From Maritimibacter sp. (GTDB taxonomy: Bacteria; Pseudomonadota; Alphaproteobacteria; Rhodobacterales; Rhodobacteraceae): a DNA stretch of 64,000 nt. Below, in pieces: positions 43,270 through 52,010 of this stretch. The notes beneath the pieces are model-generated. The model was not told the DNA's origin, did not search any database, and saw only the letters and a program-made list of their open reading frames with translations. Location: assembly GCA_017792445.1 (NCBI GenBank), contig CP051232.1:4376001-4440000 (forward strand), read 5' to 3'. A program made the translations under genes and the position numbers. Numbering within the stretch: position 1 is the stretch's first letter; the number at the start of each line of letters is the position of its first letter.

Positions 43270-44001
43270 ATGTTCGACGTCACGCTGACCGGGGCGCTGA
43301 TCGCCGGTTTACTGTCATTCCTGTCGCCATGCGTGCTGCCGATTGTGCCGTTTTACCTGTCCTATCTTGCAGGTGCGGGAATCAACGCGCTGCAATCCGG
43401 CGAAGAGCTTCCGCCCGGCGTCCGCAAACGCGCCGTTCTGGCCTCGATCATGTTCGCCCTTGGTGTGGCCACGATCTTCGTCGGCCTTGGCGCGGCGGCC
43501 ACCGCCTTCGGCCAGCTTGTGCGCGAGTGGTTCGACGTTCTGCGCTGGGTCGCGGCAGCGGTGATCATCGCGATGGGGCTGCATTTTCTTGGCGTGATCC
43601 GGATCGGCATCCTGTACCGCCAGTTCAACACCGGTGCGGGCGACACCAACAACACCAGCATCCTGGGCGCATACGTGATCGGGCTGGCCTTTGCCTTCGG
43701 CTGGACGCCCTGTGTCGGCCCGGTGCTGGCGGCGATCCTGTTCATGGCGGGCGGGCAGGAAACCGTCGGCGAAGGCATGCGCCTGCTTCTGGTCTACGCC
43801 ATCGGCATGACAGCGCCCTTCGTGCTCGCGGCCGCGTTCATCCGTCCGTTCCTGAACTGGATGCGCCGTTTCCGCAAACACATGGCGGCGATCGAGAAGG
43901 CGATGGGCGTGCTGCTGATCGTGTTCGGCATCCTGATCGCCACCGAAACCGTCAACTGGATCGCGAACTGGATGGTCGGCTTCTGGCCGGGCATCGGTTG
44001 A
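43270..44001 (+). CDS. soxV: CcdA/DsbD-family membrane electron-transfer protein SoxV
   Basis: This 243-residue protein with six membrane segments carries the two conserved redox cysteines in LSPCVLPIVPFY (near 18) and GWTPCVGPVL (near 155). It moves reducing equivalents from cytosolic thioredoxin to the periplasmic SoxW and SoxS proteins. It is the first gene of the plus-strand operon, with a GGGGGGAGA ribosome site, and is followed by soxW after 15 bases. Confidence 0.9.
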   Translation: MFDVTLTGALIAGLLSFLSPCVLPIVPFYLSYLAGAGINALQSGEELPPGVRKRAVLASIMFALGVATIFVGLGAAATAFGQLVREWFDVLRWVAAAVIIAMGLHFLGVIRIGILYRQFNTGAGDTNNTSILGAYVIGLAFAFGWTPCVGPVLAAILFMAGGQETVGEGMRLLLVYAIGMTAPFVLAAAFIRPFLNWMRRFRKHMAAIEKAMGVLLIVFGILIATETVNWIANWMVGFWPGIG

Positions 44002-44016
44002 GCAAGGGAGGAAGCA

Positions 44017-44592
44017 ATGAAACGTTACCTGATCGCGCTTGCCGCAGTCTTCTGGGCCGGCGCCGCGCTTGGCGCGGAACTCGGCGATGACGGCCTGCAC
44101 AAGGCCGACTGGATGCGTGACACGTTCAAGGACCTGCGCGAGGACCTCGCCGAGGCCAATGCCGAAGGCAAACGCCTGATGGTGATCGTGGAACAGCGCG
44201 GCTGTATCTACTGCACGAAGATGCACGAAGAGGTGTTTCCGCGCCCGGAAATCGCGGAGTACATCAACGCGCATTACTTCGTGGTGCAACTGAACCTGCA
44301 CGGCTCGACCGAGGTGATCGACTTCGACGGCGAAGCGCTGGAAGAAAGGGCGCTGACACGCAAATGGGGCCTGCTGTTCACCCCCACCCTGCTGTTCTTC
44401 CCCGAGGACGTCGCCGATGGAACCACGGGCGCTCAGGCCGCCGTGGCGGTGATGCCGGGCGCCTTCGAGGCGGGCACGACGATCGACATGCTGACCTGGG
44501 TGGTCGAGGAACGCTATCTCGACGACAGCGAGGATTTCCAGCGCTACCACGCCCGCCGGTTCGAGGAACGCCGCGCGGCCGGAACCGAGTGA
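44017..44592 (+). CDS. soxW: Periplasmic thioredoxin SoxW
   Basis: This 191-residue protein has a signal peptide (about 1-21, ending ALGAEL) and a thioredoxin-like domain with the CIYC active site near residue 65 (VEQRGCIYCTKMHEE) and a cis-proline region at LLFTPTLLFF. It receives electrons from SoxV and reduces Sox components. The start has a GGGAGGAAGCA site. A palindromic regulatory region separates it from soxX, as in other sox clusters. Confidence 0.88.
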   Translation: MKRYLIALAAVFWAGAALGAELGDDGLHKADWMRDTFKDLREDLAEANAEGKRLMVIVEQRGCIYCTKMHEEVFPRPEIAEYINAHYFVVQLNLHGSTEVIDFDGEALEERALTRKWGLLFTPTLLFFPEDVADGTTGAQAAVAVMPGAFEAGTTIDMLTWVVEERYLDDSEDFQRYHARRFEERRAAGTE

Positions 44593-44610
44593 CGTTTAAC
44601 CCATCATATT

Positions 44611-44626
44611 ATTCATTCCTATGAAT
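44611..44626. promoter_or_regulatory. Probable SoxR operator in the soxW-soxX gap
   Basis: ATTCAT-TCCT-ATGAAT is a perfect 6-4-6 inverted repeat in the 95-base gap between soxW and soxX, flanked by CATCA and TGATG outer arms. The surrounding 40 bases are strikingly AT-rich for this genome. SoxR of related bacteria binds this same gap, so an operator plus internal promoter for soxXYZA is likely. Confidence 0.6.
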
Positions 44627-44687
44627 TTGATGTTGCGTATTGGGCCGACACGCGTCTAAGCTTTCCTTCATGAAGACGGGAGGAGTC

Positions 44688-45161
44688 ATGAAAACAACTA
44701 GCTTGCTGGTTGCGGCGGGAGTGTGCCTTGCAGGCGCCGCGCTCGCCGGACCGCCTGCCCCCTCGGACGTTGTGTACGAGGATGGGGCAGTCGCCATGTC
44801 ATTGACCGGGGTGCCCGGCGATCCGGAAAACGGCCGGTCGATCATGAACAAGGGCGCGGGCAACTGCATCGCGTGCCACGAGGTCACCGCGCTGGCCGAT
44901 CTGCCGTTCCATGGCGAGATCGGGCCGATGCTGGACGGCGCCGCCGACCGCTGGACCGAGGCCGAACTGCGCGGGATCGTCGCCAACGCCAAGGTCATGT
45001 TCCCCGAGTCGATGATGCCGTCGTTCTACCGGACCGACGGCTACATCCGTCCGGGTGACGCCTACACCGGCAAGGCGGCCCCGACGCCGCTGGAGCCCCT
45101 GCTCACCGCGCAGGAAATCGAGGACGTGGTCGCCTTCCTCATGACGCTGAAGGAAGAGTGA
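44688..45161 (+). CDS. soxX: c-type cytochrome SoxX
   Basis: This 157-residue monohaem cytochrome has a signal peptide (1-20, ending AALAG) and the haem site CIACH at residues 60-64. It forms the SoxXA complex that oxidatively joins thiosulfate to the SoxY cysteine. The start is the ATG at 44688, preceded by GGGAGGAGTC; an upstream in-frame ATG lacks a ribosome site and would precede the signal peptide. soxY follows after 26 bases. Confidence 0.92.
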   Translation: MKTTSLLVAAGVCLAGAALAGPPAPSDVVYEDGAVAMSLTGVPGDPENGRSIMNKGAGNCIACHEVTALADLPFHGEIGPMLDGAADRWTEAELRGIVANAKVMFPESMMPSFYRTDGYIRPGDAYTGKAAPTPLEPLLTAQEIEDVVAFLMTLKEE

Positions 45162-45187
45162 CCGAGGCAGGAATGGGAGGAACATCC

Positions 45188-45607
45188 ATGAGTTACACAA
45201 GACGTCAGACGCTGGCCATCGGGCTGGGCGCCGCCACCGCGGCCCTGCTGCCCTATCGCGCCGCGCTTGCCGCCGCTGAGGACGACATCGCGGCCTTCAC
45301 CGGCGGCGCCGAAGTCGGCACGGGCGGCATCACGCTGACCGCGCCCGAGATCGCCGAGAACGGCAACACGGTTCCGATCGAGGTATCGGCCCCCGGCGCG
45401 GTGTCGATCCTGATCCTCGCCGCCGGCAACCCGAACCCGGGTGTCGCCACGTTCAACTTCGGCCCGCTTTCGGCCTCGCAGACCGCTTCGACGCGGATCC
45501 GCCTCGCCGGGACGCAGGACGTGGTCGCCGTCGCCAAGATGGCCGACGGCAGCTTCGTCAGCGACCGCAAGGAAGTGAAGGTCACCATCGGCGGCTGCGG
45601 CGGCTGA
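45188..45607 (+). CDS. soxY: Thiosulfate carrier subunit SoxY
   Basis: This 139-residue protein has a Tat-type signal (YTRRQTLAIG, residues 3-12) and ends in the SoxY hallmark GGCGG. Cys137 in this tail carries the sulfur intermediate. It pairs with SoxZ, encoded 21 bases downstream, and is exported as a complex. The start is the ATG at 45188 after GGGAGGAACATCC. Confidence 0.95.
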   Translation: MSYTRRQTLAIGLGAATAALLPYRAALAAAEDDIAAFTGGAEVGTGGITLTAPEIAENGNTVPIEVSAPGAVSILILAAGNPNPGVATFNFGPLSASQTASTRIRLAGTQDVVAVAKMADGSFVSDRKEVKVTIGGCGG

Positions 45608-45628
45608 GTCAGGGAGAGGACTAGTAAA

Positions 45629-45958
45629 ATGGCAGAAGGTGTCAAACCGCGCGTCAAGGTGCCCAAGTCGGTCTCGGCCGGTGAAACCATCACCATCAAG
45701 ACGCTGATCAGTCACCAGATGGAATCGGGCCAGCGCAAGGACAGCGACGGCAACGTCATTCCGCGCTCGATCATCAATCGCTTCGTGGTCGACTTCAACG
45801 GCGAGAACGTCATCGACGTGACCCTCGAACCGGCGATCTCGACCAACCCCTACTTCGAGTTCGAAGCGACCGTGCCGGAAGCGGGCGAGTTCCACTTCAC
45901 CTGGTACGACGATGACGGCTCTGTCTACGAGACCGTGCAGGAGGTTGCGGTCAACTGA
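45629..45958 (+). CDS. soxZ: Sulfur carrier partner SoxZ
   Basis: This 109-residue immunoglobulin-like protein has no signal peptide of its own, as expected because it is co-exported with SoxY. The segments VKPRVKVPKSVSAGETITIK and FHFTWYDDDGS are typical. It starts 21 bases after soxY and is followed by soxA. Confidence 0.94.
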   Translation: MAEGVKPRVKVPKSVSAGETITIKTLISHQMESGQRKDSDGNVIPRSIINRFVVDFNGENVIDVTLEPAISTNPYFEFEATVPEAGEFHFTWYDDDGSVYETVQEVAVN

Positions 45959-46013
45959 TCCGCCGACGGCAGCCCCGGCGGGTCACCGGCGGGGCAACTC
46001 AAGGGAGGAAAAC

Positions 46014-46874
46014 ATGAAAAAAGCCTACGCTCCCGGTCTCGGGACAGCGACCGCTCTTGCAGCGGTGCTGGCCCTGACCGGACCCGCCCTCGGCGACCCG
46101 GACGACGACGCGCTGGTGATCAACGGCGAGACCGAGATCATCACCGAGGCTCCGGCCCCCGAGCACATGGAATACATCGACACGATTTACTCGGGCTGGC
46201 GCTTCCGCACCGATGAGACGCAGGCGCTGGAACTCGACGACTTCGACAACCCGGCGATGCTGGCTGTCGATGCGGCGATCGACATGTTCGGGACGGTCGA
46301 GGGCGCTGCCGGCGAAAGCTGCGCGTCGTGTCACGACGATCCGGAAAGCTTTGCCGGTCTGGCCGCGCATATGCCCAAGGTCGACGAGGACGGCAAGCTC
46401 GTGGTGATGGAAGACCTCATCAACGAGTGCCGGACCGACCGGATGCAAGCCGACGAGTGGAAGTGGAACAGCCTCGACATGCAGTCCATGGTCGCGCTGA
46501 TCGGACTTCAGTCGCGCGGCATGCCGGTTGACGTGGCCATCGACGGCCCCGCCGCTCCCTACTGGGAGCAGGGGAAAGAGATGTACTACACCCGATACGG
46601 CAAGCTCGAACTGTCCTGCGCCAACTGTCACGAAGACAACTGGGGCAACATGATCCGGGCCGACCACCTGAGCCAGGGCCAGATCACCGGCTTTCCGGTC
46701 TACCGCCTGAAGCAGGCCACCCTGATCTCGCGGCACAACCGCTTCAAGGGCTGTATCCGCGACACGCAGGCCGAGACCTTCAAGGAAGGCTCGGACGAGT
46801 TCCGCGCGCTTGAACTCTACGTCGCCTCGCGCGGCAACGGCCTGTCTGTCGAGACCCCCGCGGTTCGTCAGTAA
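46014..46874 (+). CDS. soxA: Dihaem cytochrome SoxA (L-cysteine S-thiosulfotransferase subunit)
   Basis: This 286-residue protein has a signal peptide (1-27, ending PALGD), two haem sites (CASCH 103-107 and CANCH 202-206) and the catalytic haem-ligand Cys247 in the conserved FKGCIRDTQAE. Cys139 is a further cysteine between the haems. With SoxX it attaches thiosulfate to SoxY. The start is the ATG after AAGGGAGGAAAAC. A perfect hairpin follows its stop and may lower transcription into soxB. Confidence 0.94.
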   Translation: MKKAYAPGLGTATALAAVLALTGPALGDPDDDALVINGETEIITEAPAPEHMEYIDTIYSGWRFRTDETQALELDDFDNPAMLAVDAAIDMFGTVEGAAGESCASCHDDPESFAGLAAHMPKVDEDGKLVVMEDLINECRTDRMQADEWKWNSLDMQSMVALIGLQSRGMPVDVAIDGPAAPYWEQGKEMYYTRYGKLELSCANCHEDNWGNMIRADHLSQGQITGFPVYRLKQATLISRHNRFKGCIRDTQAETFKEGSDEFRALELYVASRGNGLSVETPAVRQ

Positions 46875-46875
46875 A

Positions 46876-46909
46876 AGAAAGCCGCGCTCCGACAAGGGCG
46901 CGGCTTTCT
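46876..46909 (+). terminator. Hairpin between soxA and soxB
   Basis: AGAAAGCCGCGC and GCGCGGCTTTCT form a perfect 12-bp stem starting one base after the soxA stop, with a 10-base loop. The 3' arm ends in CTTTCT, so termination is plausible. The sox genes continue after 52 bases, so it may be a partial terminator that separates two expression levels. Confidence 0.65.
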
Positions 46910-46961
46910 CTGCCCAAACGAATGCACATATGCGAATGTTAAAACAACACAGAGGCGCCAG

Positions 46962-48659
46962 ATGATCTCTCGTCGAGACTTTCTGCAGGCCGCCATGGCG
47001 TCGGCGGCGCTGTATGGCGGATCGGGCTTCGGGAACTGGTCCCGGCTCGCGGCCCAGCAGGCGCTGTCGCAGGATGACCTCCTGTCCTTCGACAGCTTCG
47101 GCAACGTCAGCCTGATCCACGTCACCGACATCCATGCCCAGCTGAAACCGATCTGGTTCCGCGAGCCCGAGATCAATCTCGGCGTCGGCCCCAACAAGGG
47201 CGAGGTTCCCCATATCACCGGCGCCGACTTCCGCCGCCTCTACGGCATCGACGACGGAAGCCCCTCGCACTATGCGCTGACCTACGACGACTTCACCGCG
47301 CTCGGCAAAGCCTATGGCCGCATGGGCGGGCTGGACCGGGTCGCCACCGTGATCAACGCCATCCGCGCCGACCGGCCCGACGCGCTGTTGCTGGACGGCG
47401 GCGACACGTGGCACGGGTCCTACACCTGCTATCACACGCAGGGGCAGGACATGGTCACCGCGATGAACGCGCTGAAGCCCGATGCAATGACCTTCCACTG
47501 GGAATTCACGCTGGGCACAGACAAGGTTCTGGAACACGTGAACGCCCTGCCCTTCGCGGCGCTTGGCCAGAACATCTTCGACGCCGAATGGGACGAGCCC
47601 GCCGAGAACTTCAAGCCCTACGAGATGTTCGAGCGCGGCGGCGTCAAGATCGCCGTCATCGGGCAGGCCTTCCCCTACATGCCGATCGCCAACCCTTCGT
47701 GGATGTTCCCCGAATACAGCTTCGGCATCCGCGACGAGCGCATGCAGGAGATGGTGGACGAGGTTCGCGGCATGGGCGCCGAACTGGTGGTCCTGCTGTC
47801 CCACAACGGCTTCGACGTCGACAAGAAGATGGCCGGTGTCGTGACCGGCATCGATGTGATCCTGTCGGGCCACACCCACGACGCCCTTCCCGAGCCCGTG
47901 CTTGTGGGCGAGACGATCATCGTGGCCTCTGGCTCCAACGGCAAGTTCGTCAGCCGCGTCGACCTTGATGTGCGCGACGGTCAGATGATGGGCTTCCGGC
48001 ACAAGCTGATCCCGATCTTCTCGGATGTCATCGCGCCCGACCCCGAGATGACCGCCGTCATCGACGAGATCCGCGCACCGCATCTGGCGCAGCTGGAAGA
48101 GGTCATCGGCACCACCGACAGCCTTCTGTACCGCCGTGGCAACTTCAACGGATCGTGGGACGACCTGATCTGTCAGGCTCTGCTGGAAGAGCGCGAGGCG
48201 GAGATCGCCCTGTCGCCCGGCGTGCGCTGGGGACCCAGCCTGATGCCAGGCGACGCGATCACGCGCGAAGACATCTGGAACGTCACCTCGATGACCTACG
48301 GCCAGGCCTATCGCACGGAAATGACCGGCGAATTCCTGAAGGTCGTGCTGGAAGACGTGGCCGACAACCTGTTCAACCCGGACCCCTATTACCAGCAGGG
48401 CGGCGACATGGTGCGGACGGGCGGGCTTGGCTACCGCATCGACATCACCAAACCGCAGGGCGAGCGCATCAGCGACATGACCCTGCTGAAATCGGGCGAG
48501 TCCATCGACCCGTCCCGCAGCTACGTGATCGCCGGCTGGGCCAGCGTGAACGAGGGCACCGAGGGCCCGCAGATCTGGGACGTGGTGGAAAGCCACATCA
48601 AGCGGATCGGCACGGTGACACTCGATCCCAACACCAGCGTCCAGGTCGTGACGGGCTGA
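46962..48659 (+). CDS. soxB: S-sulfosulfanyl-L-cysteine sulfohydrolase SoxB
   Basis: This 565-residue periplasmic metallophosphoesterase-like enzyme releases sulfate from SoxY-bound thiosulfate with two manganese ions. It has a Tat signal (SRRDFLQAAM, residues 3-12), metal ligands Asp56 and His58 in VTDIHAQ, GGDTWHGS near residue 147, LSHNGF and SGHTHD near residue 305, and a 5'-nucleotidase-like C-terminal domain (about 370-560). The start at 46962 follows AGAGGCGCCA. A promoter may lie in the AT-rich gap upstream, which contains CATATG. Confidence 0.95.
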   Translation: MISRRDFLQAAMASAALYGGSGFGNWSRLAAQQALSQDDLLSFDSFGNVSLIHVTDIHAQLKPIWFREPEINLGVGPNKGEVPHITGADFRRLYGIDDGSPSHYALTYDDFTALGKAYGRMGGLDRVATVINAIRADRPDALLLDGGDTWHGSYTCYHTQGQDMVTAMNALKPDAMTFHWEFTLGTDKVLEHVNALPFAALGQNIFDAEWDEPAENFKPYEMFERGGVKIAVIGQAFPYMPIANPSWMFPEYSFGIRDERMQEMVDEVRGMGAELVVLLSHNGFDVDKKMAGVVTGIDVILSGHTHDALPEPVLVGETIIVASGSNGKFVSRVDLDVRDGQMMGFRHKLIPIFSDVIAPDPEMTAVIDEIRAPHLAQLEEVIGTTDSLLYRRGNFNGSWDDLICQALLEEREAEIALSPGVRWGPSLMPGDAITREDIWNVTSMTYGQAYRTEMTGEFLKVVLEDVADNLFNPDPYYQQGGDMVRTGGLGYRIDITKPQGERISDMTLLKSGESIDPSRSYVIAGWASVNEGTEGPQIWDVVESHIKRIGTVTLDPNTSVQVVTG

Positions 48660-48676
48660 AGTACGGAGATGAAGTC

Positions 48677-49945
48677 ATGAGCAAAGACCACAAGGCAACG
48701 ACCTCGCGCCGCGGCTTCCTGAAGTCCGCCGTGGCCGCCGGGGGCGCGACGCTTGCCGCCGGGGCCGCGCGCGGCGCGGAAGGCGATCCGGCGATCCTGG
48801 AGTTGCAGGAATGGAACCAGGTGCTGGGCGACGGCGTCGACGCCCGCCCCTACGGCACGCCCAGCCAGTACGAGGCGCATGTGAAACGCCGCAGCGTCGA
48901 GTGGCTGACCGCCGACCCGATCTCGTCGGTGAACTTCACGCCGCTGCACGAATTGGACGGCATCATCACCCCCAACGGCGTCTGCTTCGAGCGTCATCAC
49001 GGCGGCATCGCCGAGATCGACCCGGCGCAGCACCGCCTGATGATCAACGGTCTGGTCGAGCAGGAACTGGTCTTCACGATGCAGGACCTGATGCGCTATC
49101 CGCGCGACAACCGGGTCTATTTCCTCGAATGCGCGGCGAACTCGGGGATGGAATGGCGCGGCGCGCAGCTGAACGGCTGCCAGTTCACGCACGGCATGAT
49201 CCACAACGTGATGTATACCGGCATCCCCCTGCGCTACATCCTCGAAACCGCCGGGCTGAAGACCAACGCCAAGTGGATCCTGCCCGAAGGCGCCGACGCG
49301 TCGGGCATGACCCGCTCGATCCCGATCGAGAAGGCGCTCGACGACTGCATGGTCGCGTTCAAGATGAACGGCGAGGCGCTGCGCCCGGAACAGGGCTACC
49401 CGCTGCGGCTCGTGGTGCCGGGCTGGGAAGGCAACATGTGGATCAAGTGGCTGCGCCGGATCGAGGTGGGCGACGAGCCGTGGCATCACCGCGAGGAAAC
49501 GTCGAAATACACCGACCTGCTGGAAAACGGGCAAGCGCGCCGCTTCACGTGGGAGATGGACGCCAAGTCCGTCATCACCAACCCGTCGCCGCAGGCGCCG
49601 ATCCTGCACGGGCCGGGACGCACCACCATCACCGGTGTCGCATGGTCGGGCCGCGGCTCGATCCCGCGGGTCGATGTGACTATCGACGGCGGCAAGAACT
49701 GGCACGCGGCGCGCATGTCGGGGCCCAGCTTCGACAAGTCGATGCACCGCTTCTACTACGAGTTCGACTGGGACGGCTCGCCGCTGTTGCTGCAGTCACG
49801 GGCGCATGACAGCACCGGCTATGTGCAGCCGACGAAGAACCAGCTGCGCGAATGGCGCGGGCTGAACTCGATCTATCACAACAACGGTATCCAGACATGG
49901 TACGTCAACGAGCAGGGGATCGCCGAAAATGTCGAAGTCTCTTAG
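48677..49945 (+). CDS. soxC: Sulfane dehydrogenase molybdenum subunit SoxC
   Basis: This 422-residue Tat-exported molybdopterin enzyme of the sulfite-oxidase family has signal motif TSRRGFLKSA (9-18), molybdenum-ligating Cys152 in YFLECAANSG, and a C-terminal Mo-co dimerisation domain (about 310-420, with RVDVTIDGGKNW). It oxidises the sulfane sulfur on SoxY and passes electrons to SoxD. The start is the ATG at 48677 after ACGGAGATGAAGTC. A longer in-frame extension overlaps soxB and is rejected. It overlaps soxD by 17 bases. Confidence 0.94.
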   Translation: MSKDHKATTSRRGFLKSAVAAGGATLAAGAARGAEGDPAILELQEWNQVLGDGVDARPYGTPSQYEAHVKRRSVEWLTADPISSVNFTPLHELDGIITPNGVCFERHHGGIAEIDPAQHRLMINGLVEQELVFTMQDLMRYPRDNRVYFLECAANSGMEWRGAQLNGCQFTHGMIHNVMYTGIPLRYILETAGLKTNAKWILPEGADASGMTRSIPIEKALDDCMVAFKMNGEALRPEQGYPLRLVVPGWEGNMWIKWLRRIEVGDEPWHHREETSKYTDLLENGQARRFTWEMDAKSVITNPSPQAPILHGPGRTTITGVAWSGRGSIPRVDVTIDGGKNWHAARMSGPSFDKSMHRFYYEFDWDGSPLLLQSRAHDSTGYVQPTKNQLREWRGLNSIYHNNGIQTWYVNEQGIAENVEVS

Positions 49946-51278
49946 TAGCCTGCTGATCCCCGCAGTCGGCGGGGCGGCCCTTGTGCTTGGCGTCTCTTAC
50001 GGCCTTGCGACCCGCAGCTATCGCGCCGACGTGGCCGAGCTTGCCGAAAAGCAGGCCGCAGCCGCCGAGCAGCGCGCAGCCGCCGAGGCCGAAAAGGTCG
50101 CGGCCCTGACCATGCAGGTCGAGGAACTGAATACCTCGACCACCGACCTGACGACCCAGATCGAGGAACTGAAGTCCAGCGTCGTGCCCGCCGGGCTTGG
50201 CGACCCTCTTCCCGAGGGCGAGACCTTCAGCCTTGGCCGTGCGGCCACCTCGGACGAGGTCGCGGCGTGGAACATCGACATTCGCTATGACGGTCAGGGC
50301 CTGCCAGTCGGATCGGGCGACGCGCTGACGGGCGAAGAGCTTTACACCGACAATTGCGCAATGTGTCACGGCGACTTCGGCGAGGCCATCGACCGCTGGC
50401 CGGTGCTGGCCGGGGGTGAAGGCACGCTGGACGGTGAGGATCCGGTGAAGACGATCGGCTCTTACTGGCCGTACCTGTCGACGGTATTCGACTATGTCCA
50501 CCGCGCCATGCCCTTCGGCAATGCGCAGTCGCTCAGCGATGACGACGTGTATGCCATCGTCGCCTACCTTCTGTACCTCAACTACATCGTCGAGGACGAC
50601 TTCGTCCTGTCGAACGAGAACTTCACCGAAGTCCGCCTTCCGAACGAGGACAACTTCTACATGGACGACCGCGCCGACGGCGAGCTTGCGGCGTTCTCGG
50701 AAGACGCCTGCATGGAGAACTGCAAGGAAACCGTCGAGATTACCGCCCGCGCAGCGGTCATCGACGTGACCCCGGACGACGCCGCCGCACGCGAACGGCT
50801 GGAAGCCGCGGCAGCCGCCGCGACCGACGGCGCGCCCGAAGCCGATGCAGCGGCGGAAGTCGAGGAAGCCAGTGCCGAGGCCCCCGCCGACGAAGCCCCC
50901 GCAGAGGAAGCGGCCGAAGAGATGGCGGCCGAGGCGGATGACGCGATGGCTGCCGATCCGGAACTGATCGCAGCGGGCGAGAATGCCTTCAAGAAGTGCA
51001 AGGCCTGCCATCAGGTCGGCGAAGGTGCGAAGAACCGCACCGGCCCGATGCTGAACGACCTGTTCGGGCGTGTCGCGGGCAGCATCGACGGCTTCAAGTA
51101 CTCCTCGCCCTTCGCAAAGCTCCACGACGAGGGCTTCACGTGGACCGAGGAAACGGTGGCCGAGTTCCTTGCGAAGCCGAAGGACTACATCAAGGGGACC
51201 AAGATGTCCTTCGCGGGCTTCAAGGACGCCGAGGACATCGATGCCATCGTCGCCTACCTGCGGACCTTCGACGAATGA
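49929..51278 (+). CDS. soxD: Dihaem cytochrome c SoxD
   Basis: This 449-residue cytochrome subunit partners SoxC. It has an N-terminal membrane or signal helix (about 8-27), a coiled-coil region (about 32-85), a first cytochrome domain with CAMCH at 143-147, a second cysteine pair at CMENC (261-265), a roughly 55-residue Ala/Glu-rich linker (285-340), and a second cytochrome domain with CKACH at 357-361. It passes electrons from the SoxC molybdenum site to other cytochromes. The gene overlaps soxC and soxE (ATGA at 51275). Confidence 0.93.
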   Translation: MSKSLSSLLIPAVGGAALVLGVSYGLATRSYRADVAELAEKQAAAAEQRAAAEAEKVAALTMQVEELNTSTTDLTTQIEELKSSVVPAGLGDPLPEGETFSLGRAATSDEVAAWNIDIRYDGQGLPVGSGDALTGEELYTDNCAMCHGDFGEAIDRWPVLAGGEGTLDGEDPVKTIGSYWPYLSTVFDYVHRAMPFGNAQSLSDDDVYAIVAYLLYLNYIVEDDFVLSNENFTEVRLPNEDNFYMDDRADGELAAFSEDACMENCKETVEITARAAVIDVTPDDAAARERLEAAAAAATDGAPEADAAAEVEEASAEAPADEAPAEEAAEEMAAEADDAMAADPELIAAGENAFKKCKACHQVGEGAKNRTGPMLNDLFGRVAGSIDGFKYSSPFAKLHDEGFTWTEETVAEFLAKPKDYIKGTKMSFAGFKDAEDIDAIVAYLRTFDE

Positions 51279-51988
51279 CCGCCAGGACGGCGTCCCTGAC
51301 CGTCGCGCTGGTTGCCGGGTTCGGCCTTGCCGGACCTGCGCCCGCCGACGACATCGGGGACGCCGCGCGCGGCGAGGCGTTGTTCGGCCTTTGCAAGGGT
51401 TGCCATCAGGTTGGGGCCGATGCGTCGAACCGCATCGGCCCGATCCTGAACAATATCTTCGGACGCCGCGCCGCGACGGTCGAAGGGTTTCGGTATTCCA
51501 AGGCGTTCGACCGTGCCGGGTCCAAGGGGCTGGAATGGCACGCCGACACGCTGCACGCCTTTCTCGAGTCCCCCCGGGCCATCGTGCCCGGAACGCGTAT
51601 GAGTTTCCGCGGCATGGACGACGCGCAAGAGCGCGCCGACCTGATCGCCTATCTCCGAACCTTCTCGGCCTCGCCGGCCAACTACCCGGAATCCGATCCG
51701 ACCGCCCGTCCCACCGACCATGACCTCGACCCGGCGATCCTCGCCATCGAGGGCGATGCGGAATACGGCGCGTATCTCTCAAGTGAATGCACGACCTGCC
51801 ATCAGGCCAAGGGCGGCGACGAGGGCATCCCCTCGATCGTCTACTGGCCCGAGGAGGATTTCGTCGTCGCGATGCATGCCTACAAGACCGGATCCCGCAC
51901 GCATCCCGTGATGAACATGGTTGCCGGGCGGCTCGGAGAAGAAGAGATCGCGGCGCTTGCCGCGTATTTCGCGGCCCCGGACGACTAG
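51275..51988 (+). CDS. soxE: Dihaem cytochrome c SoxE
   Basis: This 237-residue protein has a signal peptide (about 1-24, ending APADD) and two haem sites, CKGCH (40-44) and CTTCH (172-176). It is the cytochrome partner of the SoxF flavoprotein, together forming a flavocytochrome c with sulfide-dehydrogenase-like activity. The start overlaps the soxD stop by four bases. A GGGAGGAGA ribosome site for soxF follows after 22 bases. Confidence 0.9.
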   Translation: MTARTASLTVALVAGFGLAGPAPADDIGDAARGEALFGLCKGCHQVGADASNRIGPILNNIFGRRAATVEGFRYSKAFDRAGSKGLEWHADTLHAFLESPRAIVPGTRMSFRGMDDAQERADLIAYLRTFSASPANYPESDPTARPTDHDLDPAILAIEGDAEYGAYLSSECTTCHQAKGGDEGIPSIVYWPEEDFVVAMHAYKTGSRTHPVMNMVAGRLGEEEIAALAAYFAAPDD

Positions 51989-52010
51989 GGGCGAAAACAG
52001 GGAGGAGACA

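Noticed and set aside
45999-48596. An 865-codon minus-strand frame across soxA and soxB
   Set aside because: It covers two unambiguous plus-strand sox genes, has no recognisable domain, and reflects G/C-rich third positions.
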